Shown in pieces: positions 1 to 7,739 of a stretch of 64,000 nt of DNA (within the stretch, counting starts at the first letter, position 1; each line of letters begins with the position of its first letter). Under the pieces are notes generated by a model. That model was not told the origin of the DNA and made no database searches. It saw only the letters and a program-made list of their open reading frames with translations. The DNA comes from Paenibacillus_E sp040812395 (GTDB lineage Bacteria > Bacillota > Bacilli > Paenibacillales > NBRC-103111): NCBI RefSeq assembly GCF_040812395.1, contig NZ_JBFNXH010000013.1, positions 62,001 through 126,000 of the forward strand, given 5' to 3'. A program made the translations under genes and the position numbers.

Positions 1-357
1 AAATAAGTACTGCTTGGAGATATTCGCGATGGATCCAATTTCGTAACCGCAAAATGAAAAAAAATAGAGAGCAAGCCCTGCCGTAATGACATAAGCAACA
101 GGCTTAGTAACGGCATTTGCTACATAATTAAAAAAGCCTTGACGGCTAAAGTGATGTGAAATTTTGGCTAATAGCCATGCAATGGCGATTGCAAGAAGGC
201 CAGCAGCTGTCAAGGAAATCCACCCGTCTGAGGATAGCGTCGACTTGGCTAAATCGCGAGGTAAAACTAACACGCCAACACCTAAAATCATGGACGAAAT
301 CGTAATTGCCATATCTAGGGAACTTATTTTGCCATCCCCGTATTCAAAATACTTCAT
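1..357 (-). CDS. GerB-family spore germination permease, partial (3' end off the window)
   Basis: The minus-strand frame is open from an ATG at 357 to base 1 (119 codons, no stop), so only the N-terminal third is present. The protein begins MKYFEYGDGKIS, followed by hydrophobic segments rich in Ile, Leu and Val (about residues 13-32, 45-65 and 80-105). This matches the start of GerAB/GerKB transporters of the amino acid/polyamine/organocation superfamily, which form the inner-membrane transporter subunit of germinant receptors. It begins 4 nt after the gerA-type stop, with AAGGAAA inside the end of that gene as ribosome site, so the two genes are cotranscribed. The GerC-type lipoprotein would be expected further left. 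Confidence 0.85.
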   Translation of the reverse strand, partial: MKYFEYGDGKISSLDMAITISSMILGVGVLVLPRDLAKSTLSSDGWISLTAAGLLAIAIAWLLAKISHHFSRQGFFNYVANAVTKPVAYVITAGLALYFFSFCGYEIGSIANISKQYLF

Positions 358-361
358 GGTT

Positions 362-1924
362 TCACCGGTTTCCTTTTTTTAGTCTGTCTGGATCTTGGGT
401 TTGCATCAACTTAGGTCGGTTTTTCATAAACATGATCGGGGAACGCAATACCAAATCTTTCCAATCTCCAAAAAAGAGAGGCGCGAACGGCGTTGAATAG
501 GGTATGCCGAAGCTCATCAGGTTAACAAGATGAATGTTAATCATAATATAGGCCAAAATGATCCCGTACAGGCCGAAGAAGGCCGCGGCAATCATAATGC
601 CGAACCGGAGCATGCGCAGGGTAATGGCAAACGAATAGGAAGGCAGGGCAAAGGAAGATATCGCTGTAACAGCGACCACGATGACCATGACTGGACTGAC
701 GATCCCGGCCGCGACTGCAGCTTCGCCAATAACCAAGCCGCCTACGATTCCGATGGTTTGGCCTATCGGTTTAGGTAAGCGAAGCCCGGCTTCCCGTAAT
801 AATTCAAGCGTAAATTCCATGGCGAAAGCTTCAATAACAGCCGGGAACGGGACCCCTTCCCGCGCTCCGGCAATGGAAAATGCAAGCTTGGAAGGGATCA
901 TCCCATGATGGAATTCCAGCAAGGCAATATAAAGTGCAGGCAAAAAGGTTGCAACGAACGCAGCGATTAAGCGCAGAATCCGTGTGAGTGTGGAGACCAT
1001 CCAATGCTGATTGTAATCTTCAGGCGACTGCAGACTGGAAGAGAAAGTAATTGGCAGTATTAGCGCAAAGGGATCTCCGTCGACTAAAACAGCTATGCGC
1101 CCTTGGAGAAGTGCGCCGGATACCTTATCAGGACGTTCCGTATTTAAAATAAGCGGAAAAGGACTCAAGAAACTGTCCGAAATCCACTGTTCCAAAAACC
1201 CGGAGCCTTCAATGTCGTCAATATCGACAGATTGGATTCGCGTGGTAACTTCGCTGACAAGGTCGGGATGTACAATGCCGGCGATATAAGCAACGATGAC
1301 TTCGCTTTTGCTCCGTTTTCCGAGTTTGTATGAATCGAAGACAAGGTTCGGCTCTTTCATTCTTTTCCTCAGCATCGCTGTATTGGTGCGCAGATCCTCG
1401 GTAAATCCCACCCTTGGCCCGCGTATGATGGATTCGGTTTGCGGTTCCTCAATGGATCGCGAGCTCCAGCCGTTGCTGCTGACGACTAACGCTTGCGCGC
1501 TCCCATCCACCATAAGCAGGGTGTCCCCAGATAAAATGGCATGCAGAGCCTCATCCAATAGTTGTGCATGCTCCAGTTTATATGTCGTAAGCACATGCTG
1601 TTCCAACGTGACGAGCAGGTCTGCTGGAGAATTGACCGGATAATGAAAAGATTGGAGCATGGGTTTAAGCAACTGCTCATTAATAAGTGCCGTATCTACA
1701 AGCCCATCTATACTTACAAGTGCGCATGGGTAGTTGGCTTCCCCGATGGCGAATTGTCTAATCATCAAATCGCTGGGCGTATGCAAAAGAACTTTAATTG
1801 TATTCAGGTTTTCATTCAGTTGCAGATGTAAGATTTGATTCTGATTGGCAGTGGATGAAGGGGCTTGCGCCGATGCCACAGTTCTTCGTGCCAACGACTT
1901 TCTGCCGAATAATTGTTTAAACAT
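362..1924 (-). CDS. GerA-family spore germination protein (GerAA/GerKA type)
   Basis: A 520-residue protein from the ATG at 1924. A TTG nine codons earlier is also open but has no better ribosome site. The N-terminal half (about 1-290) is a soluble cytoplasmic region containing the family's RMKEPNLVFDSYKLG stretch. The C-terminal half holds several membrane segments, including LIAAFVATFLPALYIALLEF and the Gly/Ala/Val-rich GIVGGLVIGEAAVAAGIV. The family forms the A subunit of germinant receptors in the spore inner membrane and works with the GerB permease that follows at 4 nt. Expression in the forespore under SigG is the family rule, but I could not find a convincing SigG promoter upstream. 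Confidence 0.93.
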   Translation of the reverse strand: MFKQLFGRKSLARRTVASAQAPSSTANQNQILHLQLNENLNTIKVLLHTPSDLMIRQFAIGEANYPCALVSIDGLVDTALINEQLLKPMLQSFHYPVNSPADLLVTLEQHVLTTYKLEHAQLLDEALHAILSGDTLLMVDGSAQALVVSSNGWSSRSIEEPQTESIIRGPRVGFTEDLRTNTAMLRKRMKEPNLVFDSYKLGKRSKSEVIVAYIAGIVHPDLVSEVTTRIQSVDIDDIEGSGFLEQWISDSFLSPFPLILNTERPDKVSGALLQGRIAVLVDGDPFALILPITFSSSLQSPEDYNQHWMVSTLTRILRLIAAFVATFLPALYIALLEFHHGMIPSKLAFSIAGAREGVPFPAVIEAFAMEFTLELLREAGLRLPKPIGQTIGIVGGLVIGEAAVAAGIVSPVMVIVVAVTAISSFALPSYSFAITLRMLRFGIMIAAAFFGLYGIILAYIMINIHLVNLMSFGIPYSTPFAPLFFGDWKDLVLRSPIMFMKNRPKLMQTQDPDRLKKGNR

Positions 1925-1951
1925 GGTGTAGGTTTTCCTCACTTTCGACAA

Positions 1952-2435
1952 TGCCTCTTATCAATATTCTCTTCTTCAATTGGAATTAAACGGATATGAC
2001 AATTGTCATGCGAAAGAGATGATATGCGTGAATTAGAATGAGGTGCGATTCACGATAGGACTAGAAGAAGAGAAAAGCAAACCGGCCGCTGTTTTGTATA
2101 TGCTTAAGGGACAGCGTCTGCCGAAAACTTAATAGATGAGAGACTGCTCTTGTGGGTACTACCTAAACATAGTACTATGTCTTTTGCTCAAATGGCTTAG
2201 AATAAAGCATATATTGAAGAGTTGTTTGACTGCTGCCCAGAAAGGGGCTGTATGGTTTTGTCGCACAGTCAGTAAACCAAAAGCGTCACTCTGCGTCTAA
2301 TTTACATACTAGCGCAACGTAAAGTCCGAATGAACGTATTAGTTATGGACTCATTCATATTGCAGGAATCGTATATATGGACAGTTGGTAATTTTTGTTG
2401 TTGCCAAACAACCAATGTTTTTTTATTCTAAATAT
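1952..2435. other. Divergent intergenic region between gerA-type gene and ECF sigma gene
   Basis: No gene is recognisable on either strand. It contains a perfect 14-bp palindrome (ATGACAATTGTCAT, 1996-2009), 72 bp upstream of the gerA-type start, which could be an operator. The right edge leads into the ECF promoter at 2436. The rest is AT-rich without clear structure. Confidence 0.6.
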
Positions 2436-2462
2436 TGCAACCTTATGAGAGGCAACTGCGTC
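2436..2462 (+). promoter_or_regulatory. Putative ECF-sigma (autoregulatory) promoter
   Basis: TGCAAC at 2436-2441 and CGTC at 2459-2462 are separated by exactly 17 bp. This fits the AAC / CGTC signature shared by SigX, SigM, SigV and SigW promoters of Bacillus. It ends about 29 bp before the GTG of the ECF sigma gene, leaving a short leader with the ribosome site. Autoregulation is inferred from position. Confidence 0.6.
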
Positions 2463-2490
2463 TGTAAGATTGCAAGGGGGAGGGATCCCA

Positions 2491-3039
2491 GTGGTAGCAC
2501 CCGAACTGGTAAGAGCCGCTCAAGCCGGTGACCGTGATGCTCTCATTACCCTATTGCGAGAAATTGAAGCTCACGTCTATCGAACCGCTTATTATATTTT
2601 GAGCAATGAACAAGATGCCCTCGACGCTTCACAGGAGGCGCTACTTCGGATTTATAGCAAAATTAATTCTTACGAGGAAAAAGCGTTGTTCAAGACGTGG
2701 GTGCAGCGGATTGTAACCAACATCTGCATCGATAAATTTCGCAAGGCGAAACCAACGGTTTCTATTGATGAGCATGAAATGACATTTACGGCAGAACACA
2801 ATGTAGAAAATGAAATTATGACCGGATATCTTGCAAAAGATATTCGTGAAGCGATCGATAAGCTTCCCGACCACCACCGATCTGTTGTTGTTCTTCGCTA
2901 TTTGCAGGACTTTTCGTATCATGAAATTGCCGAATCTTTGAACTTACCGCTGAATACGGTGAAGTCTTACTTATTTCGAGCTAGACAGCAATTACAGTCG
3001 CTGCTCCAAGAATATCAGAAAGGAGGTGTTCGGGGATGA
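2491..3039 (+). CDS. ECF RNA polymerase sigma factor (SigW-like)
   Basis: A 182-residue ECF sigma factor. The GTG at 2491 is chosen as start because AAGGGGGAGG lies 8 nt upstream; an in-frame TTG at 2470 lies before that site. Region 2 is visible as DALDASQEALLRIYSKI followed by FKTWVQRIVTNICIDKFRK, which would bind the -10 element and core enzyme. Region 4 is LPDHHRSVVVLRYLQDFSYHEIA plus a helix-turn-helix ending LPLNTVKSYLFRARQQL. Its stop overlaps the anti-sigma start (ATGA), the usual arrangement for a sigma/anti-sigma pair. The ECF-type promoter upstream suggests that it transcribes its own operon, probably in response to envelope stress. Confidence 0.93.
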   Translation: MVAPELVRAAQAGDRDALITLLREIEAHVYRTAYYILSNEQDALDASQEALLRIYSKINSYEEKALFKTWVQRIVTNICIDKFRKAKPTVSIDEHEMTFTAEHNVENEIMTGYLAKDIREAIDKLPDHHRSVVVLRYLQDFSYHEIAESLNLPLNTVKSYLFRARQQLQSLLQEYQKGGVRG

Positions 3040-4253
3040 ATTGTCAAGAGGTGATGGAGCTTATGCAGAGACAACTGGATGGAGATTTGCATGCAGAGGA
3101 AGAAGATGAGCTTCAGGCTCACTTGCTGCATTGTTTAGACTGCGCGTTGATGTTTGAACGGTTGCAGCGGTTGTCTGATGAGCTGACCCAGTTGCCGAAG
3201 GTCGTTCCTCCATACAGCTTGGTTGACGCTATTTTGCCGCAGTTGGGAGAGATCGATCGGCTTGCTGAGGCATCCATTACCGAACCGACGGCTGTTTTTG
3301 GCGCGCAATCGCAGTCAACGCCAGCAGGACAACCTCCTCGACTGCCTTGGACCCGACGTATCGGATCTCAGTTTTCTTGGAAGTTCGCTGGCGGCGTCGT
3401 AGCCGCGGGTCTTATTATTGGATTTTTCGCATTCAACATGAAGCATCCGCTGCTGGACCAGGCCGATGGTTTGCTTCCGCTGAAAGCTAAAACAGACTCT
3501 TCAAATATGGCCCAAAGTGCCCCGGCAGCCGGCACAAGCGCCGGAGCAGCCGATAAGAAATCGGCGATGAACGATACGATAGTCACTGCAACGCCAGCGA
3601 CGCCAGAGGAAAAACAGGATAAGGCTAAAGCATCGGATGCATTGCCTGTCAGCCCTGCTCAGGCTACGACGGATGCGAAGCTGGAGAAGCCGCAAGCTAT
3701 GGAAAGATCTGCGACTTCCAAGGGGCTGGCGCAAGATTCCGCGGCATTAGGCAAGATGGTGCCGGCAACCTCGGAGCCTGCGCGGATGAATGAGACCGCC
3801 GCAACCGGATCTTACGAGAAAGAGCCTGAACCCAATCCAGCGAAGACGTCGACACCGGAGTCGAATTTGTCCGATAAACCTCAGGAAGAGCCTAAGGGTG
3901 CAGCAGCATTGAAATCCGCTGATCCCGCATCGTCTGCGTTAAGGAAAGCCGATCCAAATGTGGGTGTGGAGCCCAAGGCGGGCCTGTTTTCGCTCGTTGT
4001 TCCGTCCGTGAATCCTCCTGTGAAATCGGTGACAGGCACCTATGAGGCCGTTATAGAAGATAAGCATATCGTTATTCGTGATAGTTCTACGCAAGAAATC
4101 GTTTTTGAATCCAAGCATGTAGGGCAGCAATCAGATGAGATGACGATACTCGAATGGTCCAAAGATGATAAATTGTCTTATGAGGTTCAAAATGGAGGAA
4201 TATCGAAGACCTTTGTGATTGATATGAATACAAAAAAAGAAATTTCCCCATGA
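3036..4253 (+). CDS. Membrane anti-sigma factor with zinc-finger (zf-HC2) domain
   Basis: A 405-residue protein. An N-terminal cytoplasmic zinc anti-sigma domain carries the H-x3-C-x2-C motif (H29, C33, C36) expected to hold the sigma factor encoded 4 nt upstream. One membrane helix follows at about 116-133. A long extracytoplasmic linker (about 140-310) is very rich in Ala, Pro, Lys, Ser and Thr. A C-terminal domain (about 315-400) looks beta-rich and may be a sensor or wall-contact domain. Translational coupling with the sigma gene supports a 1:1 partner. The long low-complexity linker is more than a minimal anti-sigma factor such as RsiW needs, and suggests sensing at a distance from the membrane. 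The release signal is unknown. Confidence 0.88.
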   Translation: MNCQEVMELMQRQLDGDLHAEEEDELQAHLLHCLDCALMFERLQRLSDELTQLPKVVPPYSLVDAILPQLGEIDRLAEASITEPTAVFGAQSQSTPAGQPPRLPWTRRIGSQFSWKFAGGVVAAGLIIGFFAFNMKHPLLDQADGLLPLKAKTDSSNMAQSAPAAGTSAGAADKKSAMNDTIVTATPATPEEKQDKAKASDALPVSPAQATTDAKLEKPQAMERSATSKGLAQDSAALGKMVPATSEPARMNETAATGSYEKEPEPNPAKTSTPESNLSDKPQEEPKGAAALKSADPASSALRKADPNVGVEPKAGLFSLVVPSVNPPVKSVTGTYEAVIEDKHIVIRDSSTQEIVFESKHVGQQSDEMTILEWSKDDKLSYEVQNGGISKTFVIDMNTKKEISP

Positions 4254-4556
4254 TTATTTGCAAAACGGATGCACCAATCAGTCGGTTGTGCGTATGATGT
4301 CTTATGAGCACTGCGATTGTTCGGCGGTTCGTCACTCGGCCAAAGGTTTCTAGAGCCTTTGTGCCGGTGTTTAAATAGATGCTGTTTCCGTAGGGGCTAA
4401 TCTTACGGGACAAATTCTTCCTGTTGCTCGGCAAAGGGATTGTGTCAACGTCTTCGGACTTTGACGCAATCCCTTTGTTGTTGGTAAGATGGGGGTGAGG
4501 ATTATGCTTACGATGCAAGTTTCCCTATGGAAAACTTTTGGGAGTGTGCGAGAGAC
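4254..4556 (+). other. Intergenic region with a long hairpin
   Basis: No gene is seen between the anti-sigma factor and holA. An inverted repeat of about 16 bp with one G-T pair lies at 4433-4476 (arms AAAGGGATTGTGTCAA and TTTGACGCAATCCCTTT). It is followed by GTTGTTGG rather than a clean T-run, so it is either a weak terminator or a structured element in front of holA. Confidence 0.5.
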
Positions 4557-5576
4557 ATGGATGTTAAGAAAGCTTTGAAAGATATACAAGCAGGTCGGCC
4601 GGCGCCGGTTTACTTATGCTACGGACCTGAGAAATATAAAATGAGAGAGTTTATCCAAATTTTATCGGACTCCCTGATTGAACCCGAACATAGAGAGTTT
4701 GCGGTAAGCCGTTTTGATCTGGGGGAAATCAGCCTTTCCGCTGTGCTTGAAGACGCGGAGACGCTGCCTTTTATGGTGCCGAAGAAGCTGGTCATTGCCA
4801 CGAACGCTTTATTTTTCACAGGTGCGAAGGAAAGCTCGAAGGTAGAGCATCATCTGGACCGCCTGATTGACTATTTAAAGTCTCCGGCAGATCATGCTGT
4901 TATCATCTTCACGGTTGACGCGGATAAGCTGGATGAGCGCAAGAAAGTCGTCAAAGCGCTCAAAGAGCGTGAGGCGGCTGTCCCGTTTCTGACGTTAACC
5001 GGAGAAGAACTGCAACAATGGGTAACCAAACAAGCTGAGAAGTTGAATTTTTCATTTACCGGCGGCGCTTCGGATCAGCTTATTCTGTATACGGGCGGTA
5101 ATCTGCAATCCTTATCGGCGGAAATCGAGAAAATTTCGTTATATGTGGGAGATGGGGGGACGGCATCGCCGGATACGATTGATCAATTGGTGTCGCGGAG
5201 CACGGAGCAGAATGTATTTATTCTGATCGAGGATATCGTGAATCTCCGATTGGAACGGGCCTTTGTTATCTTGGAAGAGCTGCTGAAGCAGCGAGAGGAG
5301 CCTATCAAAATTGCGGCGCTGATCGCCAGGCAGTTCCGCATCATGCTGCAGGTGAAGGAGCTCAGCAAGATGGGGTATTCGCAGCAGCAGATGGCTTCGC
5401 AAATCGGGCTTCATCCGTTTGCAGTCAAAGTGGCCGAAGGTCAAGCGCGGAAGTATGAGGCTGACAAGCTTGGCACGATTATGGCGCAGCTGGCTGATCT
5501 GGATTTCCAGATGAAAAGCGGGAAAATCGATAAAGTGTTAGGGCTCGAAATGTTTCTGCTCAGACTTGCAGTCTGA
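4557..5576 (+). CDS. holA: DNA polymerase III delta subunit
   Basis: A 339-residue clamp-loader subunit that opens the beta sliding clamp in the DnaX complex. The sequence beginning MDVKKALKDIQAGRPAPVYL, the YGPEKYKMREF segment (a degenerate nucleotide-binding region) and the C-terminal helical domain (from about 220) that packs in the clamp-loader collar are typical of HolA/YqeN. The ATG at 4557 fits the family N-terminus; the upstream ATG at 4527 would add ten unrelated residues and has no ribosome site. It faces rpsT tail to tail, as in B. subtilis, with a shared terminator between them. Confidence 0.95.
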   Translation: MDVKKALKDIQAGRPAPVYLCYGPEKYKMREFIQILSDSLIEPEHREFAVSRFDLGEISLSAVLEDAETLPFMVPKKLVIATNALFFTGAKESSKVEHHLDRLIDYLKSPADHAVIIFTVDADKLDERKKVVKALKEREAAVPFLTLTGEELQQWVTKQAEKLNFSFTGGASDQLILYTGGNLQSLSAEIEKISLYVGDGGTASPDTIDQLVSRSTEQNVFILIEDIVNLRLERAFVILEELLKQREEPIKIAALIARQFRIMLQVKELSKMGYSQQQMASQIGLHPFAVKVAEGQARKYEADKLGTIMAQLADLDFQMKSGKIDKVLGLEMFLLRLAV

Positions 5577-5598
5577 GCGGGGCTTTCCCAGACAAAAC

Positions 5599-5638
5599 GA
5601 AAAAAGTCCATTTCTCTTGGAGGAGAACTGGACTTTTG
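5599..5638. terminator. Bidirectional terminator between holA and rpsT
   Basis: GTCCATTTCTC and GAGAACTGGAC form an 11-bp stem with one mismatch, flanked by AAAAAA on the left and TTTT on the right. It works best for rpsT, whose transcript ends in a run of six U. Confidence 0.75.
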
Positions 5639-5654
5639 CTTGTATGTTCTTGGT

Positions 5655-5924
5655 TTACGCTTGAGCCGTAAGAGCGTTTAGCTTTTTAGCCAGACGGGAC
5701 TTCTTGCGGTTAGCGGCATTTTTATGGATTAAACCTTTAGAAGCTGCTTTGTCTAATTTCTTAGAAGCGTTAATCAGAGCATCTTTGGCAGATTCTACAT
5801 TATTGCTAGCAGCTGTTTCGAAAGCTTTCACAGCAGTACGCAGTGCGGACTTTTGGGAAGCGTTGCGAAGACGGCGCTTTTCGCTAACTTTTACTCGTTT
5901 AATAGCGGATTTAATGTTTGGCAT
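5655..5924 (-). CDS. rpsT: 30S ribosomal protein S20
   Basis: An 89-residue, Lys/Arg/Ala-rich protein starting MPNIKSAIKRVKVSEKRRL, the hallmark of S20, which binds 16S rRNA helices early in 30S assembly. The ATG at 5924 sits 8 nt after AGGAGGTG; a GTG three codons upstream overlaps that ribosome site and is not the start. It is a single-gene unit on the minus strand between holA and gpr, as in B. subtilis, ending at the bidirectional hairpin at 5599-5638. Confidence 0.97.
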   Translation of the reverse strand: MPNIKSAIKRVKVSEKRRLRNASQKSALRTAVKAFETAASNNVESAKDALINASKKLDKAASKGLIHKNAANRKKSRLAKKLNALTAQA

Positions 5925-6056
5925 GAAATTCACCTCCTACTTCATAAAACACGTTCAACGTTACATTTGCATGTTTGCTGACAACTTTATGTATTTTATC
6001 ATGGGAATATGTAAAATGCAAGACCTCTACGAAGGTTGTTGGGTAGTCGCGATTTT

Positions 6057-6086
6057 GCATAACGGTTCATCGTTCGTTGCACAATA
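6057..6086 (+). promoter_or_regulatory. Putative SigG promoter of gpr
   Basis: GCATA at 6057-6061 and CACAATA at 6080-6086 are separated by exactly 18 bp. The SigG consensus (GMATR, 18 bp, CATNMTA) is matched at all but one position. It lies 35 bp upstream of the gpr ATG, consistent with forespore expression known for gpr. Confidence 0.65.
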
Positions 6087-6121
6087 AGCTATGCATGGCT
6101 ACCTGAGAAAGGGGAACGACG

Positions 6122-7120
6122 ATGGATTTAAGCTCATATTCCACACATACCGACCTTGCTTTAGATGCTAGAGATATGGCAGAGGCTGCCAGTAAGGGAC
6201 AAGCGATACCTGGGATTGAAACAGATTCGAAACGAGAAAATGGGATTCGGGTGACGAAGATCAACGTGCTGAATGAAGAAGGCTCCAAAGCGCTTGGCAA
6301 GCTTCCCGGTCATTACATAACGATTGAAGTGCCTGCTCTTCGGCAAAAGGACAGCCAATTGCAGGATCGTGTCGCGACAAAGTTCGCCCAAGAGTTCGGG
6401 CCGTTTCTACGCGAGATCGGTATTGCTAAAGATGCGAAGGCCTTAATCATCGGTCTTGGCAACTCGAATGTGACACCCGATGCTCTCGGTCCACTTGTAG
6501 TCGATAATGTGATGGTGACCCGTCATTACTTTGAGCTGATGCCTGACGATGTGGGACCCGGCTATCGTGCTGTCAGCGCCGTCGCGCCAGGCGTTCTGGG
6601 AACTACAGGGATTGAAAGCAGTGAGATTGTACAAGGGATCGTGGAAAAGTCAAAGCCGGACTTTATTATTGCTATCGATGCGCTGGCCTCCAGATCGCTC
6701 GAGCGGGTCAACACGACGATTCAAATCGCCGATACAGGCATTCACCCGGGGTCGGGCATCGGGAATAAGCGTAAAGGGCTAACGAAGGAAGAATTGGGTG
6801 TTCCCGTAGTTGCAATTGGTGTTCCGACAGTTGTTTATGCCTCCACGATTGTCAACAATGCGTTTGATTTAATGCAGAAACATTTTAGCGAACAGACAAG
6901 CCATACAGGTCAAATTCTCGGATTGCTTGATGGCATGCAGGAAGAGGAACGCCTTCTGTTGGTTAAGGAAGTGCTCAACCCGGTCGGGCATGATCTGCTT
7001 GTCACCCCGAAGGAAATCGACCAATTTATTGAGGATATTGCCAATATCATTGCCAGCGGCTTAAATGCAGCGCTTCATGACGCTGTCAGCGTCGATAATG
7101 TAGCTGCCTATACGCACTGA
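6122..7120 (+). CDS. gpr: Germination protease GPR (spore endopeptidase)
   Basis: A 332-residue protease made as a zymogen in the forespore. After self-processing and germination it degrades the small acid-soluble proteins that coat spore DNA. The N-terminus contains THTDLALDARDMAEA, corresponding to the propeptide/processing region. The core has the conserved ALIIGLGNSNVTPDALGPLV, AVAPGVLGTTGIESSEIV and IIAIDALASRSLERVNTTIQ stretches of family A25. The ribosome site AAAGGGG precedes the ATG by 8 nt. A SigG-like promoter lies upstream and a hairpin terminator (7130-7170) downstream, so it appears monocistronic here. In B. subtilis spoIIP follows directly; here a three-gene cassette separates them. 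Confidence 0.97.
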   Translation: MDLSSYSTHTDLALDARDMAEAASKGQAIPGIETDSKRENGIRVTKINVLNEEGSKALGKLPGHYITIEVPALRQKDSQLQDRVATKFAQEFGPFLREIGIAKDAKALIIGLGNSNVTPDALGPLVVDNVMVTRHYFELMPDDVGPGYRAVSAVAPGVLGTTGIESSEIVQGIVEKSKPDFIIAIDALASRSLERVNTTIQIADTGIHPGSGIGNKRKGLTKEELGVPVVAIGVPTVVYASTIVNNAFDLMQKHFSEQTSHTGQILGLLDGMQEEERLLLVKEVLNPVGHDLLVTPKEIDQFIEDIANIIASGLNAALHDAVSVDNVAAYTH

Positions 7121-7129
7121 ATGGATAAG

Positions 7130-7170
7130 GAGCTGTTTCTGCTTGCTGTAGCAGAGTCAGCTCTATTTTA
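7130..7170 (+). terminator. Terminator after gpr
   Basis: An interrupted hairpin: GAGCTG and CTGCT on the left pair with AGCAG and CAGCTC on the right, then ATTTTA. It separates gpr from the TIR cassette. Confidence 0.65.
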
Positions 7171-7265
7171 CTTAAATTGTTAAATTTTAGTTAGATTTAT
7201 GAAGGAGAAAGGATGGGGATGTCGAAAGAGTTGACATTGCATATTGTCAGTTAGGAAGTGGTTTT

Positions 7266-7739
7266 GTGAACCATTCAGAAAAAGCGAGTCTCTTCATCGG
7301 GTCTTCAGCAGAAAGCCTGGAAGTCGCAGAAGCGCTGCAGTCTAATCTTCACTTTTCGTTCGATGTGACGGTGTGGAGCCAGCTTTTGTTTCCTCCTTCG
7401 CAAACGACATTGGCACCTTTGATTAAACAGGCTACGCGTTCAGATTTTGCTGTTTTTGTTTTTCAGCCCAATGATTTGCTTCTATTCAGAGAGACTGTCG
7501 TAAACGCAGTTCGAGATAATGTGATTCTGGAGCTTGGTATATTCATAGGCCTTATTGGACTGGAAAGAACGTACTTTCTAGTTCCCGAAGGCGAGGATTT
7601 TCATTTGGCAACGGATTTGCTAGGGTTAACTCCACTTACCTATAATCCGCAGCACAGCGCGGGTCTAATGGCGGGGCTGGGACCGGCTGCATACAGGTTG
7701 AAACGAATGCTTGCCGAGCTGGGACTGAGAGCCAAATGA
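7266..7739 (+). CDS. TIR-like nucleotide-binding protein (CAP12/PycTIR family, PF10137 type)
   Basis: A 157-residue stand-alone TIR-fold protein. It matches the CAP12/Pycsar-effector TIR family along its length: LFIGSSAESLEVAEAL at the start, VTVWSQLLF, the core strand DFAVFVFQPNDL, then RDNVILELGIFIG and ERTYFLVP, and DLLGLTPLTYN near the end. Glu89 of the ELGIFIG motif sits at the position of the catalytic glutamate in NAD-cleaving members. Such proteins are toxic effectors or signal producers in anti-phage defence (Pycsar, CBASS). The start is GTG with AGGAAGTG upstream. The stop overlaps the next start (ATGA), so the two products are probably made together. No cyclase or helicase partner is nearby, so the trigger must be something else. 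Confidence 0.85.
   Translation: MNHSEKASLFIGSSAESLEVAEALQSNLHFSFDVTVWSQLLFPPSQTTLAPLIKQATRSDFAVFVFQPNDLLLFRETVVNAVRDNVILELGIFIGLIGLERTYFLVPEGEDFHLATDLLGLTPLTYNPQHSAGLMAGLGPAAYRLKRMLAELGLRAK

Noticed and set aside
1925..2040. SigG promoter for the gerA-type gene
   Set aside because: GCATA and CAT elements are present but the spacing is wrong (about 24 bp).
4087..4518. Minus-strand frame of 143 codons between the anti-sigma factor and holA
   Set aside because: No ribosome site or recognisable family; it overlaps the end of the anti-sigma gene and the hairpin at 4433-4476.
7130..7265. attL-type or transposon end flanking the TIR cassette
   Set aside because: No matching direct or inverted repeats were found at both sides of the cassette; the 9052-9124 repeats have no partner at the left edge.
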